NCBI GenBank assembly: GCA_015067305.1
Contig: SVMT01000016.1
Coordinates: forward strand, 1-45,503
Origin: Oscillospiraceae bacterium
GTDB lineage: Bacteria; Bacillota; Clostridia; Oscillospirales; UBA644
DNA length: 45,503 nt
Direction of reading: 5' to 3'
Shown here piece after piece: positions 1 through 8,605 of the stretch (the stretch's first letter is position 1; each line of letters opens with the position of its first letter). The translations under genes were made by a program, and so were the position numbers. The notes under the pieces were generated by a model. It made no database searches, was not told where the DNA came from, and was given only the letters and a program-made list of their open reading frames with translations.

Positions 1-320
1 GATATAATAATTGCAAGCAATCATTATATATTGATTAAAATACGCATTCGCCGCTTTTACAAAGCGGTAGCGGCGAAATTGCTAATTATATCATAAAATA
101 CTCATTCTTCGTATTTATGATATAATAATTGCAGGCAATTATTATATATTGATTTAAATACGCATTCGCCGCTTTTACAAAGCGGTAGCGGCGAAATTGC
201 TAATTATATCATAAAATACTCATTCTTCGTATTTATGATATAATATATACAACATATACAACTCAATACGCACTTGTTATTTTACCATGCGGTAGGTGCG
301 AAAGTTTTGATAATATCATT
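1..320. repeat. Tandem 118-bp structured repeat, two full copies plus one diverged copy
   Basis: Copies start at 1, 119 and 237, an exact 118-bp period. Copies 1 and 2 are nearly identical; copy 3 is diverged. Each full copy holds three dyads. One follows a TATAAT hexamer (arms of about 11 bp around positions 4-30). One is GC-rich, with CGCCGCT at 49-55 facing AGCGGCG at 69-75; an alternative CCGCTTT/AAAGCGG pairing overlaps it. One is AT-rich and straddles the copy boundary. In copy 3 the middle hairpin survives with different bases (CGCAC at 269-273 with GTGCG at 296-300, and TACC at 283-286 with GGTA at 291-294), so structure rather than sequence seems retained. I see no gene in 1-352. The repeat occupies the leader or promoter region of the GRE gene at 353. 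Confidence 0.8.
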
Positions 321-352
321 GTAATTGTTTAAACAAAAGGATCGATTGGATT

Positions 353-2482
353 ATGGAATTTTACGTTCAAAACGGAAAGAAACGGCCTGTACGTTTATGT
401 GAAGAGACTCGAAGGTTTGCTTACGAATCATTAAATAAAAAATACGGATTGGATACCCTTAAAACTCATGCGGTTGTTTTGGATGATATTGATAATTTAG
501 AGGAAATGTCTTGGCTGGAACGTCACGATATTGCAATTCAAAGAATCGCCAAAGAAGCGCCTATCAGAATTTGCGATAATGAAAAAATCAGCGGTGCGGC
601 AACTTTCGGTTTGGCAATAAAACACACGATTCCCGCAACATATAAAGGTAAGGATATTTTCAGTAGTATCAGCCATTTAACTGTTGATTTTGAAACTGTA
701 TTAAAAGAAGGTATCAATGGTATTGCCGCTAAAGCGGAAAAGGCTTATGAAAAATATAAAAATACAGAAAAAGAGGCTTTTTCCAAAAGCTGTCTTGTTT
801 GTATAGATGCGTTCAAAACATGGCATAACCGTTATTTGACCGAATTGAGCAAATTTTCTGAATATCGGGCAAATTATGAAAATTTAAAAAGAGTACCTTT
901 TGAACCTGCAACTGATTTTTATGAAGCAGTTCAGAGCATTTGGTTTACTTTTGCGTTTATCCGTTTGTGCGGAAATTGGCCGGGAATCGGAAGACTCGAC
1001 TATTTACTCGGCGATTATCTGAAAAAAGACTTATCTGAAGGAAAACTTACTATTGATGAAGCCCGTGAAATTTTGGCGCATTTTTTCATCAAGGGTTGCG
1101 AATGGATAAACGGTCAATTTATCGGAAGCGGCGATGCTCAGCATTACCAGAATATTGTTCTTGCAGGAATAGACGAAAACGGAAATGAAGTTACAAATGA
1201 GGTTACATATCTTGTTCTTGATATAATCGAAGAGCTTGGAATCAGCGATTTTCCCACGACCGTGCGTGTTAACCGAAACACCGATGAGAAATTTTTACGC
1301 CGTGTGTCGGATGTTGTGCGTTACGGTGGCGGTGTTTTAGCTTTTTACAACGAAGAGGTTATTATTGAAGCCCTTGTCAAGGAAGGTTACGGAGAGCGTG
1401 AAGCACGGAAATTTGCAAATGACGGATGTTGGGAAGTTCAAATGCCGGGAAAAACTTTCTTTATGTATTCTCCTTTTGACTCTTTGCAAGTATTACAGCA
1501 TAAAACGCTTTGTGGTTATGGTAATTCTGTGGATTTTGCGGATTTTGAATCTTTGTACGGCAAATATAAAACAGACATTTATGAGCAGGTAGAAGCTATT
1601 GTAAACAAAGTAAATAATAATTTTGAAAAAGATGAAGCTGATCACGATGTTTGGAAATGGAAAACACGTACACCATGTACGGTAGTTTCTCTGTTTGAAG
1701 AAGGTTGTATTGAAAAAGGACTTTCTTATTTGGAAGGCGGTCCTGTGTATAACATACATTCTCCTCATATAGGCGGAGTTGCCGATACTGCTAACAGTTT
1801 ATATGCAATAAAAAAACTTGTGTTTGAAGAAAAAAAGGTTTCGTTTACGGAACTTATGAAGATATTATCTGATAATTGGGACGGGGAAGAAACTCTGCGT
1901 CAATATGTTCTTAATCGTTACGTTTATTATGGAAATGATAACGATGAGGTTGATGCGATTGCAACTCGGTTGCTGTCGGATTTTTCCGATATTTGTGCTT
2001 CGTTCAACGGTAAAAGCGGATACAGATTTCCTGCAGGTGTAAGTACTTTCGGTCGTCAGCTTGAATGGGCCCCAAAAAGACTTGCTTCTCCTCACGGAAG
2101 AAAGATCAGCGAAGTGCTTGCGGCAAACTGTTCCCCTACGCCTAATACGGATAAAGAAGGTGCAACTGCGATAATTCGCTCCTATTGTAAGGTTGACCAT
2201 ACAAAACTTGCTTCAGGGGCAGCGTTGGATATTCGTCTTTTGCCGTCAAGCGTTGAGGGAGAAGACGGTTTGAACGCTTTGGTTTCGCTTGTACGTGGAC
2301 TTGTTGTCCTTGGCGGATTTTTTATTCAGCCCGATGTTGTTGATGCTTCTTTGTTAAAAGCAGCGCAGGAAAACCCTGAAAACTATCAGACTCTTTCTGT
2401 GAGAGTTTCCGGTTGGAATGCCCGCTTTGTTACATTAAATAAAGAGTGGCAGGATATGGTGATCGCACAAAATGAGCATTGA
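353..2482 (+). CDS. Glycyl radical enzyme (PFL-like superfamily, dehydratase/lyase type, substrate unknown)
   Basis: A 709-residue glycyl radical enzyme. The PFL-type barrel carries the thiyl-radical cysteine at C359 in a D-G-C-W-E context. The glycyl radical loop near the C-terminus reads RVSGW, with the radical glycine at about G687. The Gly-Cys-x-Glu motif is the hallmark of GRE dehydratases and C-N/C-S lyases; pyruvate formate-lyase instead has two adjacent cysteines, absent here, so this is not PflB. At 709 residues it is shorter than typical glycerol/diol dehydratases or choline lyase (about 780-850). The start at 353 follows an AAAGG about 12 nt upstream. The stop overlaps the start of the cognate activase, so the two are translationally coupled. 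The substrate cannot be named from sequence; neighbouring sugar genes suggest a sugar-derived or plant-derived compound. Confidence 0.93.
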   Translation: MEFYVQNGKKRPVRLCEETRRFAYESLNKKYGLDTLKTHAVVLDDIDNLEEMSWLERHDIAIQRIAKEAPIRICDNEKISGAATFGLAIKHTIPATYKGKDIFSSISHLTVDFETVLKEGINGIAAKAEKAYEKYKNTEKEAFSKSCLVCIDAFKTWHNRYLTELSKFSEYRANYENLKRVPFEPATDFYEAVQSIWFTFAFIRLCGNWPGIGRLDYLLGDYLKKDLSEGKLTIDEAREILAHFFIKGCEWINGQFIGSGDAQHYQNIVLAGIDENGNEVTNEVTYLVLDIIEELGISDFPTTVRVNRNTDEKFLRRVSDVVRYGGGVLAFYNEEVIIEALVKEGYGEREARKFANDGCWEVQMPGKTFFMYSPFDSLQVLQHKTLCGYGNSVDFADFESLYGKYKTDIYEQVEAIVNKVNNNFEKDEADHDVWKWKTRTPCTVVSLFEEGCIEKGLSYLEGGPVYNIHSPHIGGVADTANSLYAIKKLVFEEKKVSFTELMKILSDNWDGEETLRQYVLNRYVYYGNDNDEVDAIATRLLSDFSDICASFNGKSGYRFPAGVSTFGRQLEWAPKRLASPHGRKISEVLAANCSPTPNTDKEGATAIIRSYCKVDHTKLASGAALDIRLLPSSVEGEDGLNALVSLVRGLVVLGGFFIQPDVVDASLLKAAQENPENYQTLSVRVSGWNARFVTLNKEWQDMVIAQNEH

Positions 2483-3371
2483 CGTAAAGCTTAAAGTAAC
2501 TGAAATACAACGTTTTTGTATGCACGACGGCCCCGGAGTAAGAACGACAGTCTTTCTTAAGGGCTGTCCGCTTCGTTGTGCATGGTGCCATAATCCGGAA
2601 ACTCAGAAAATGGGTTCCGAGCTTCTTTTGTATTCTCAAAAATGTGTCGGTTGTATGGGTTGTTTGAATTCCTGTTCGGTCGGCGCTCATTCTGTCGGAG
2701 AAGTTCATGAAATTGACCGTGAAAAATGCGTAAGTTGTTTTGCCTGTTCGGATAGCTGCCCTACGGGAGCTTTGGAAAAATGCGGAACGGATATGACTGT
2801 TGAAGAAATTTTAAAAACAGCAGAAAAAGACAGAGCTTTTTACGGTGAATTCGGTGGTTTGACGGTCTCCGGCGGTGAACCTTTTGCTCAAAAAGAATCC
2901 GCCTTAGAACTTTTAAAAGCCTGCAGGGAACGCGGAATATCTACGGCTGTAGAAACTTGCGGTTATGCTGATACGCATATTCTGGAAGATTCTGTGCCTT
3001 TTGTCGATTTGTTTTTGTGGGATATAAAGGATACCGACGATATACGTCATAAGAAATATACGGGCGTTTCAAATAAACTGATACTTGAAAATCTTAAAGC
3101 CGTCAATAATTTGGGTGCTAATATCCGTCTGCGCTGTATTTTGGTCAAGGGCGTTAATACAGACGAGGGACATTATAATAATATCGCTGAAATTGCCCGT
3201 ACCATAGAACATTTTGACGGCGTTGAATTTATTCCGTATCATGCTTACGGAGGTTCAAAAGCTGTATTTCTCGGCTTGAAAGATAACGGAAACAGAGAAT
3301 GGATACCTTCTGAAAATGATGTTATTTATGCTAAAGAATATCTTGCAAGCAAGGGAATATGTGTTCTTTGA
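2472..3371 (+). CDS. Glycyl radical enzyme activase (radical SAM)
   Basis: A 299-residue activating enzyme that uses S-adenosylmethionine and a [4Fe-4S] cluster to abstract hydrogen from the GRE glycine. The N-terminus has the activase signature DGPGVRTTVFLKGCPLRC, with the radical-SAM CxxxCxxC cysteines in CPLRCAWC. A ferredoxin-like insert follows with two cysteine sets (CVGCMGC..C and CVSCFAC..C), expected to bind two more Fe-S clusters; this insert is typical of activases for non-PFL GREs. The start overlaps the last codons of the GRE by 11 nt, so the two form a dedicated pair. It is the only activase in the window and might also serve the second GRE at 36582 (inference). Confidence 0.95.
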   Translation: MSIDVKLKVTEIQRFCMHDGPGVRTTVFLKGCPLRCAWCHNPETQKMGSELLLYSQKCVGCMGCLNSCSVGAHSVGEVHEIDREKCVSCFACSDSCPTGALEKCGTDMTVEEILKTAEKDRAFYGEFGGLTVSGGEPFAQKESALELLKACRERGISTAVETCGYADTHILEDSVPFVDLFLWDIKDTDDIRHKKYTGVSNKLILENLKAVNNLGANIRLRCILVKGVNTDEGHYNNIAEIARTIEHFDGVEFIPYHAYGGSKAVFLGLKDNGNREWIPSENDVIYAKEYLASKGICVL

Positions 3372-3398
3372 GATAAAAAATTTTAATTGGGAGTTTGT

Positions 3399-4739
3399 AT
3401 GATAACAAAAGATATGACCGTGGGAAAACCATGGAAGCTTATATTGACTTTTTCTTTGCCGCTTATTGCGGGAAATATTTTTCAGGAGCTATATTCTGTC
3501 GTTGATACTATGATAGTCGGAAAGTTTCTCGGTTATCAGGCTCTCGCCGCTGTCGGTGTCGGTTCGTGGATAACATGGATGCTTCTTTCAACGGTTCAGG
3601 GCCTTTGCCAGGGATTTTCCGTTCCCGTGACAAATGCTTTCGGTTCAAAAGATTTTGACCGATTGAGAAAAAGTGTTCTCAATTCAGCTTTTCTTGCTGT
3701 GATACTTTCAGTTTTTTTTGCCGTTGGCGGACAGTTTATTCTCTCACCGCTGCTAAAACTTCTTGATACTCCAGATTCCATTTTTTCAATGGCTCTGTCA
3801 TATCTTCGCATTTATTACGCAGGCTGTCCTGCCATTGCGTTGTATAACTTTGCGGCGGCAAATCTTCGAGCTGTAGGTAACAGTAGGTCTCCGCTTATTG
3901 CAATGATCATTGCCTCAGTAACCAATATCGTTTTGGATATTTTGTTTGTAGGACCTTTGGGTTGGGGTATTCCGGGCGCTGTAATAGCTACTGTAATTGC
4001 GCAGTTCGTTGCGGCAATCTATACTTTTATTTGTTTGTCTAAATACGATTTCCTGAAATTTACAAAGGCTGATATTAAAATTTCGCTTTCCGAATGTAAA
4101 AATCTGCTTCTTCTTGGTGTTCCAATGGCGCTCCAGAATACCATAATATCTGTCGGCGGTCTTATGGTTCAGTTTATCATCAACCAGTACGGCGAGATAT
4201 TTATTGCAGGAAGCACCGCCACGGGAAGACTTTACGGCGTTATTGAGACCGCGGGTATTTCTTACGGTTATGCACTCACGACTTATGTCGGACAGCACAA
4301 AGGCGCAGGACTTTATAAGCGTATCGGAAAGGGAATAATCGCAGGACATGTGGTAGGGTATATCACAGCCATAACGATCTCTCTCTGCATGATATTTTTC
4401 GGTCAGGGGCTTTTGTCCATGTTCCTTGAAGGTACTCCCGAAGAGGTTGAAGCTGCCCTTGCCGTTGCTTACAGATATCTTTTTATTATGAGTTCATTTT
4501 TGCCAATACTGTACACATTACATATTTTCCGTTCCGCAGTTATGGGACTTGGAAACGGTTTCTTCCCGTTGGTTGCGGGCTTTGCCGAACTTGTGATGCG
4601 TGTGGGCGCATCAATAATAATTCCGCCTATCTGGGGCGAAATGAATCTTTTCTTTGCTGAACCGCTTGCATGGCTCGGAAATGTAATAATCTCCGTTATC
4701 GGCTACATCTATTGTATGAGGAAATTGAAAATTAAATAG
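3399..4739 (+). CDS. MATE-family efflux transporter
   Basis: An integral membrane protein of about 446 residues with roughly 12 hydrophobic segments and the two-fold MATE organisation. The N-terminal stretch PLIAGNIFQELYSVVDTMIV is typical of bacterial MATE (NorM/DinF-like) Na+- or H+-coupled exporters. I chose the ATG at 3399 over an upstream in-frame TTG at 3387 because GGGAG lies just before it with proper spacing. It follows the GRE activase by 27 nt in the same direction with no terminator between, so it probably belongs to the GRE operon and could export a product or toxic by-product (inference). The actual substrate is unknown. Confidence 0.92.
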   Translation: MITKDMTVGKPWKLILTFSLPLIAGNIFQELYSVVDTMIVGKFLGYQALAAVGVGSWITWMLLSTVQGLCQGFSVPVTNAFGSKDFDRLRKSVLNSAFLAVILSVFFAVGGQFILSPLLKLLDTPDSIFSMALSYLRIYYAGCPAIALYNFAAANLRAVGNSRSPLIAMIIASVTNIVLDILFVGPLGWGIPGAVIATVIAQFVAAIYTFICLSKYDFLKFTKADIKISLSECKNLLLLGVPMALQNTIISVGGLMVQFIINQYGEIFIAGSTATGRLYGVIETAGISYGYALTTYVGQHKGAGLYKRIGKGIIAGHVVGYITAITISLCMIFFGQGLLSMFLEGTPEEVEAALAVAYRYLFIMSSFLPILYTLHIFRSAVMGLGNGFFPLVAGFAELVMRVGASIIIPPIWGEMNLFFAEPLAWLGNVIISVIGYIYCMRKLKIK

Positions 4740-4756
4740 GTTGTTTGGGTGTTTGT

Positions 4757-5103
4757 AAGGGGAAGAACCTTCTTTTCGCGTGAAAAGCAGGTTCTTCCCC
4801 TTAAACCCTATCTCTAAGAAAAGCGGTATGTGGGTTGAAAAATAATAATTTCTGATATCTTATGCAAAGTTTCTTATTCCATGCCATAGCTCGGTTTTCT
4901 TGAAAAGAGTATGGGAAAACTTCTTTTTCCGTGAAAAGCAGGTTCTTCCCCTTAAACCCCATCTCCAAGAAAAGCGGTATGTGGGTTGAAAATAATAATT
5001 TCTGATATCTTATGCAAAGTTTCTTATTCCATGCCATAGCTCGGTTTTCTTGAAAAGGGTATGGGAAAAACTTCTTTTTCCGTGAAAAGAAGTTTTTCCC
5101 ATA
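4757..5103. repeat. 151-bp tandem repeat of terminator-like hairpins
   Basis: The gene-free stretch 4740-5120 is filled by a 151-bp repeat: units begin at 4780 and 4931, and a third partial unit begins at 5082. Three hairpins lie at the junctions. The left one (AAGGGGAAGAACC arm at 4757, partner to about 4802) ends the MATE operon. The right one (ATGGGAAAAACTTCTTTT arm facing its complement, about 5060-5102) is an 18-bp stem and a likely bidirectional terminator that also serves the minus-strand gene ending at 5121. The middle one pairs a right-type left arm with a left-type right arm, so it is chimeric. A related copy lies at 26985-27062. Confidence 0.85.
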
Positions 5104-5120
5104 AATAATCCATTATAATA

Positions 5121-6188
5121 TCAATCAATATCGCCGCGGTTCAAGAGTATATTTTCGCAACCGTCAAAACCGTTGATGTTGTCAAGATTCAAATGTGCAA
5201 CGCAACCGTCAACCACGACAGCGCTGTGAGCTCTTGAATAGATATTTTTTATTGTGATGTTATAGGTTTCATCCTTTGTGGAATGTCTTTCTCCGTAAGG
5301 GGTTTCAGAACCGATACAAAGAGTTCTCCAAGCTCTCCAACCATTGTGTAAATTCGGAGAGTCTTTGGATGAATCAAAAACGCCGTCAACCAAAATATTG
5401 TAAAGCTTTGTTCCGCCCTCATTTAAAAGTCTTACATTTCCGTGCATTGTTGCGGTGTTTACGTTTCTGATCGTTATGTTATACAGGTCTGTGGAAAGTC
5501 CTTCAACGGCAAAGTCTTTTTCCATTTTACCGTAAAGAGCCGTGCAGGCTACGGAGTCATCCTGAGTGAAGCCTGTTATGTTTTCAATCATTATATCGTG
5601 ACAGCCTACGCGTAAGTCAATTCCGTCTGCATTGTTTACAAGACATTCAGCGTTTTCACGTAAACCGTGAACTCTTTTTCCATCGGGAAGTATTGCTGTG
5701 TCGTTGGCACAGAAATCAATATCCTTTATTTTTCCGTGGCGGCAGTATATAAAATTCATTGCCCACCAACGCTGATTTCTGAGGTGAAGATCCTTGATCT
5801 CAAAGCCGTCAACGTTTGTGAAAAGTATCAGGTTGTTTACGCAGATGTGAGGTCTGCCGTCTTTTTCGCTGTTTTTCTCGCTGAGACCGTTGTATTCGCC
5901 TCCGTCGAGAATCGCTCTGCCGAGACCTATGATTTTAATGTTTCTGTCCGTGCCGTTGATGGTTTTGCCTTTTTCGGTGCGGCAGTTTTCATTTACAAAC
6001 ATATTACAGAAGGTGTAGTCAGCCATTCTCAAGTGACAGTCTTCAAGTATAAGTGTGAAGTCTGAGGGGATACGTACAGTTCTTTCAATAAGCCAGTCAC
6101 CCGTGATCTTTACTTGTTTTTTGCCTTCGGAAAGGGCTTTTTTTATCATTTTTTCAATGTGGCTTCCGCCGTTTGCTAAAAATTCCAT
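5121..6188 (-). CDS. Right-handed beta-helix protein, GH28-like, cytoplasmic
   Basis: A 355-residue protein whose repeated I-x-I/N-I-x-I rungs (for example in HDIMIENITGF and YNITIRNVNT) indicate a right-handed parallel beta-helix of the pectinase type. It retains an N-A-D-G-I-D segment and a T-Q-D-D segment that resemble the catalytic aspartate motifs of GH28 polygalacturonases, but I do not see the usual GHG and RIK motifs. It may be a divergent hydrolase, lyase or epimerase on oligo-uronides. No signal peptide is visible, so it should act inside the cell. It is the third gene of a minus-strand operon with the FAD oxidoreductase and isomerase-like genes, 24 nt after the former. Confidence 0.75.
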   Translation of the reverse strand: MEFLANGGSHIEKMIKKALSEGKKQVKITGDWLIERTVRIPSDFTLILEDCHLRMADYTFCNMFVNENCRTEKGKTINGTDRNIKIIGLGRAILDGGEYNGLSEKNSEKDGRPHICVNNLILFTNVDGFEIKDLHLRNQRWWAMNFIYCRHGKIKDIDFCANDTAILPDGKRVHGLRENAECLVNNADGIDLRVGCHDIMIENITGFTQDDSVACTALYGKMEKDFAVEGLSTDLYNITIRNVNTATMHGNVRLLNEGGTKLYNILVDGVFDSSKDSPNLHNGWRAWRTLCIGSETPYGERHSTKDETYNITIKNIYSRAHSAVVVDGCVAHLNLDNINGFDGCENILLNRGDID

Positions 6189-6212
6189 GTTGGTATTCCT
6201 TTCTATAATTGA

Positions 6213-7565
6213 TCATTCCATAAATGTTATTCCGCCGTATTGTTGGATCTTATACTGAAGTTCAGCTATATTAACTTTCTTGAAATTTCCTTTCGGGGCA
6301 ATTTTTGCGGCTATGCCTGCGGCTTCGCCCATTGCAAGGCACGGACCCATAACTCTTATCGGTCCGAGAACTTCTCTTTCACAGCTGATACACCTGCCTG
6401 CCATTATCAGGTTTGTAACACCGATTGGGAGAAGACATCTGTATGGAATATGAGTGTAAGGAGATCTCCGTTGTACATTATCTGACGGCTGTAAACTCGG
6501 ATGTTTAGGATGAGGAAGATCCCATCCGTAACTTGAAACGGCAATACTATCGGGAAAAACAACGCTGTCTATAAGGTCCTGAACTGTAAGGGTGTATTCT
6601 CCGCGGATACGTCTGGTCTCTCTGATTCCAATTACAGGAGCTATCTGTCTGATTTTAGCATTTTCAAATCCCGGAAAGTGTTTTTTCATTATTTCCAAAA
6701 GTTCAAGATTTTCTTTTCGCCCGTCTATTGTGCCTTTGGTTAAAGATTTCGTTCTGATACCGTTTATTCCCACTTGCCGTATTGTATTGATAAAGAAAAC
6801 ATCGTCATCACATAAGTTTACCGAAATGAAAATTTCATAGGGGTATTTCCATATACCTTTTTCTTTCAATTCTTTTATTATGTTTCTGAATCTGAGATCT
6901 TCGGTTGAGTACATATATTCTTCCAAAGCTTTTTTATCCACACCGTCAACGTGCATTTCCAATGAAGCGGCAGCAAGACCATTGTTATTATCACCGAGGT
7001 CAAAGGGTACACCTGCGTAATTGCAGATGTCCCCGTCTCCCGTGGCGTCAATGAACGTATTTGCGCTTACCGATTGGAGACCGTCTTTGTTGTGTATTAT
7101 GATGTGAGTGATTCTGTCTTCGTTTTTTATCACATCGACTATATCGGTGTAATAAAGTATTGCCACATTTTTTTCTGAAAGCATTTCTTCGAGGAGTGCT
7201 TTCATGTATTCGTTATCAAAAATCAGACCTGATGCCAAACTTTCATACCAGCCGTGAGGATTACGGTAAGGGTCTAATGTGGTGGAATCTATGGCATGAC
7301 CTCTATCCAGAAGCCTCTTTTCCAATTCGCAGAAGATACCTTTGATACTGTTGATAAGTTTTCCTTCGCGAAATCTCCTTTGACCGAGGATGTGATTTAC
7401 GAGCCCCGCCGTTCCGACCCCTCCGAGGCAGCTTCCTCGTTCTATTATCAAAGTTTTCAGACCTTCTCTTGCTGCTGAATATGCTGCCGCAAAGCCTGAA
7501 AAACCGCCACCGCAAACAACTGTGTCAAAATCTCCGAAATTAAATACTTCCTTTAAATAGATCAT
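6213..7565 (-). CDS. FAD-dependent oxidoreductase (FAD_oxidored-type)
   Basis: A 450-residue flavoprotein. The N-terminal Rossmann dinucleotide motif is GGGFSG at residues 19-24, followed by an acidic residue at the end of beta-2 (LIIERG) and the G-G-V-G-T-A-G loop. A second flavin-contact motif, D-A-T-G-D-G-D, lies near the middle. This pattern fits the FAD-dependent oxidoreductases found in many sugar-catabolism clusters, whose substrates are mostly uncharacterised. The gene sits between an isomerase/epimerase-like gene and a beta-helix gene on one transcript, which suggests oxidation of a sugar or glycoside hydroxyl (inference). The start ATG overlaps no neighbour; 14 nt separate it from the gene upstream. 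Confidence 0.88.
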   Translation of the reverse strand: MIYLKEVFNFGDFDTVVCGGGFSGFAAAYSAAREGLKTLIIERGSCLGGVGTAGLVNHILGQRRFREGKLINSIKGIFCELEKRLLDRGHAIDSTTLDPYRNPHGWYESLASGLIFDNEYMKALLEEMLSEKNVAILYYTDIVDVIKNEDRITHIIIHNKDGLQSVSANTFIDATGDGDICNYAGVPFDLGDNNNGLAAASLEMHVDGVDKKALEEYMYSTEDLRFRNIIKELKEKGIWKYPYEIFISVNLCDDDVFFINTIRQVGINGIRTKSLTKGTIDGRKENLELLEIMKKHFPGFENAKIRQIAPVIGIRETRRIRGEYTLTVQDLIDSVVFPDSIAVSSYGWDLPHPKHPSLQPSDNVQRRSPYTHIPYRCLLPIGVTNLIMAGRCISCEREVLGPIRVMGPCLAMGEAAGIAAKIAPKGNFKKVNIAELQYKIQQYGGITFME

Positions 7566-7579
7566 TTAGTCTGCCTTTC

Positions 7580-8422
7580 TTATACCTCTTCCCAAATTCT
7601 TCTTATTGTTTCTACTGCGTGGGGAATATGTTCTCCTGCGGTGTCTTCAAGTGTGAGAACTGCGTTTTTGTTGTGTGCTTTTATTCTTTTCAGAATTTCG
7701 GGAATATTCATTTCGCCCTTGCCGTAAGGAACCTGAACGGGTGCTCCGTCATTGCGGAAAGTACAGTCTTTCATGTGGAAAAGAAGTATTTTGTCTCCGA
7801 AAGTGTCAAGTCCTCTGTCAAGAATGTCGAGGTAATCCCCCTGATTATCCTTGTCCATGTAGTTGAAAAGGTCGAAAATAACACGTGTATTTTTTCTGTT
7901 CATTATTTTCTGCGCTTTTGCCAGAGTTTCCACATTATAGCAAACATGACCTGCCGCGCCTTCCATTGCTACATAACTGCCGTAGTCAAGGGCGTAGTCA
8001 CAAAGCTCTGAAAAGACATAAACAACTTCCTGAAGTGCTTCATCTGTTCTGTTTTTCGGGTTGTAGGACCAGTCGTCATCGTTGAATGAGCCTGTTTCCG
8101 AACCTACACATTCACTTCCGAGAATTTTAGCATATTTCAGATAATCCTTGTAGATGTTTTTGCAGTTTTCAACCTTTGTTTTGTTTGAATGAACGGGGTT
8201 GAAGTACGCCCCGATAAGCGGTACGGAAATATTTTTTTCCGCAAGCTTCGCGCCGATCATTTTCGCAGTCTCTTCTGTGATGCTTCCCGGTTCGTATTTG
8301 GTTTCGTCAAAAACCTTGTAGCAGACAAGCTGTAAGCCGTCAACTCCGTAAAGCTTCGATTTTTCAACTACTTCATTTATTCCCCATGCTCCCAGGTCAT
8401 GGCCTCTTATACATAATTTCAT
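7580..8422 (-). CDS. Sugar phosphate isomerase/epimerase family protein (xylose isomerase-like TIM barrel)
   Basis: A 280-residue single-domain TIM barrel of the AP-endonuclease-2/xylose-isomerase-like superfamily. Likely metal ligands are seen: E in the ALDYGSYVAMEG strand, D in RVIFDLFNYMD, H in KILLFHMKD, and E in AVLTLEDTAG near the C-terminus. Members isomerise or epimerise sugars and keto-sugars, or cleave oxidised glycosides. It is the first gene of the minus-strand operon, with GGAAGG upstream of its ATG and a clear promoter at 8456-8484. The order isomerase-like, FAD oxidoreductase, beta-helix hints at an oxidise-then-cleave or rearrange route. Its substrate is unknown. Confidence 0.87.
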   Translation of the reverse strand: MKLCIRGHDLGAWGINEVVEKSKLYGVDGLQLVCYKVFDETKYEPGSITEETAKMIGAKLAEKNISVPLIGAYFNPVHSNKTKVENCKNIYKDYLKYAKILGSECVGSETGSFNDDDWSYNPKNRTDEALQEVVYVFSELCDYALDYGSYVAMEGAAGHVCYNVETLAKAQKIMNRKNTRVIFDLFNYMDKDNQGDYLDILDRGLDTFGDKILLFHMKDCTFRNDGAPVQVPYGKGEMNIPEILKRIKAHNKNAVLTLEDTAGEHIPHAVETIRRIWEEV

Positions 8423-8455
8423 AATATTTTTCCTTCCGAAAATTTCTTTTATTTA

Positions 8456-8484
8456 ATTATACAGCTTCTCTTTCATTTTGTCAA
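8456..8484 (-). promoter_or_regulatory. Sigma-A promoter of the isomerase/FAD/beta-helix operon
   Basis: On the minus strand TTGACA (8479-8484) and TATAAT (8456-8461) are separated by exactly 17 bp, a consensus housekeeping promoter placed about 35 nt before the start at 8422. It is divergent from the promoter at 8554. Confidence 0.85.
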
Positions 8485-8530
8485 GACGTAACAGTTGTTT
8501 TTTTATAATTATACCCTTAATAGAAATTTC

Positions 8531-8550
8531 ATATTTACGAAAGTAAATAT
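8531..8550. promoter_or_regulatory. Perfect palindrome, candidate operator
   Basis: ATATTTAC at 8531-8538 and GTAAATAT at 8543-8550 form a perfect 8-bp inverted repeat with a GAAA centre. It ends 3 bp before the -35 box of the XRE-type gene and lies between the two divergent promoters, so it is a plausible binding site for that regulator. Confidence 0.6.
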
Positions 8551-8553
8551 ATA

Positions 8554-8582
8554 TTGACATATACTGCGTTGTATGTTATAAT
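8554..8582 (+). promoter_or_regulatory. Sigma-A promoter of the XRE-type gene
   Basis: TTGACA (8554-8559) and TATAAT (8577-8582) with a 17-bp spacer, both perfect consensus, 24 nt upstream of the start at 8606. Confidence 0.88.
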
Positions 8583-8605
8583 ATAAGCAGAAAGGTTGTG
8601 ATGAA

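Noticed and set aside
8456-8582. Interpreting the AT-rich palindrome at 8531 as a terminator
   Set aside because: It is not at the end of either gene and lies between divergent promoters with no T run in a useful position.
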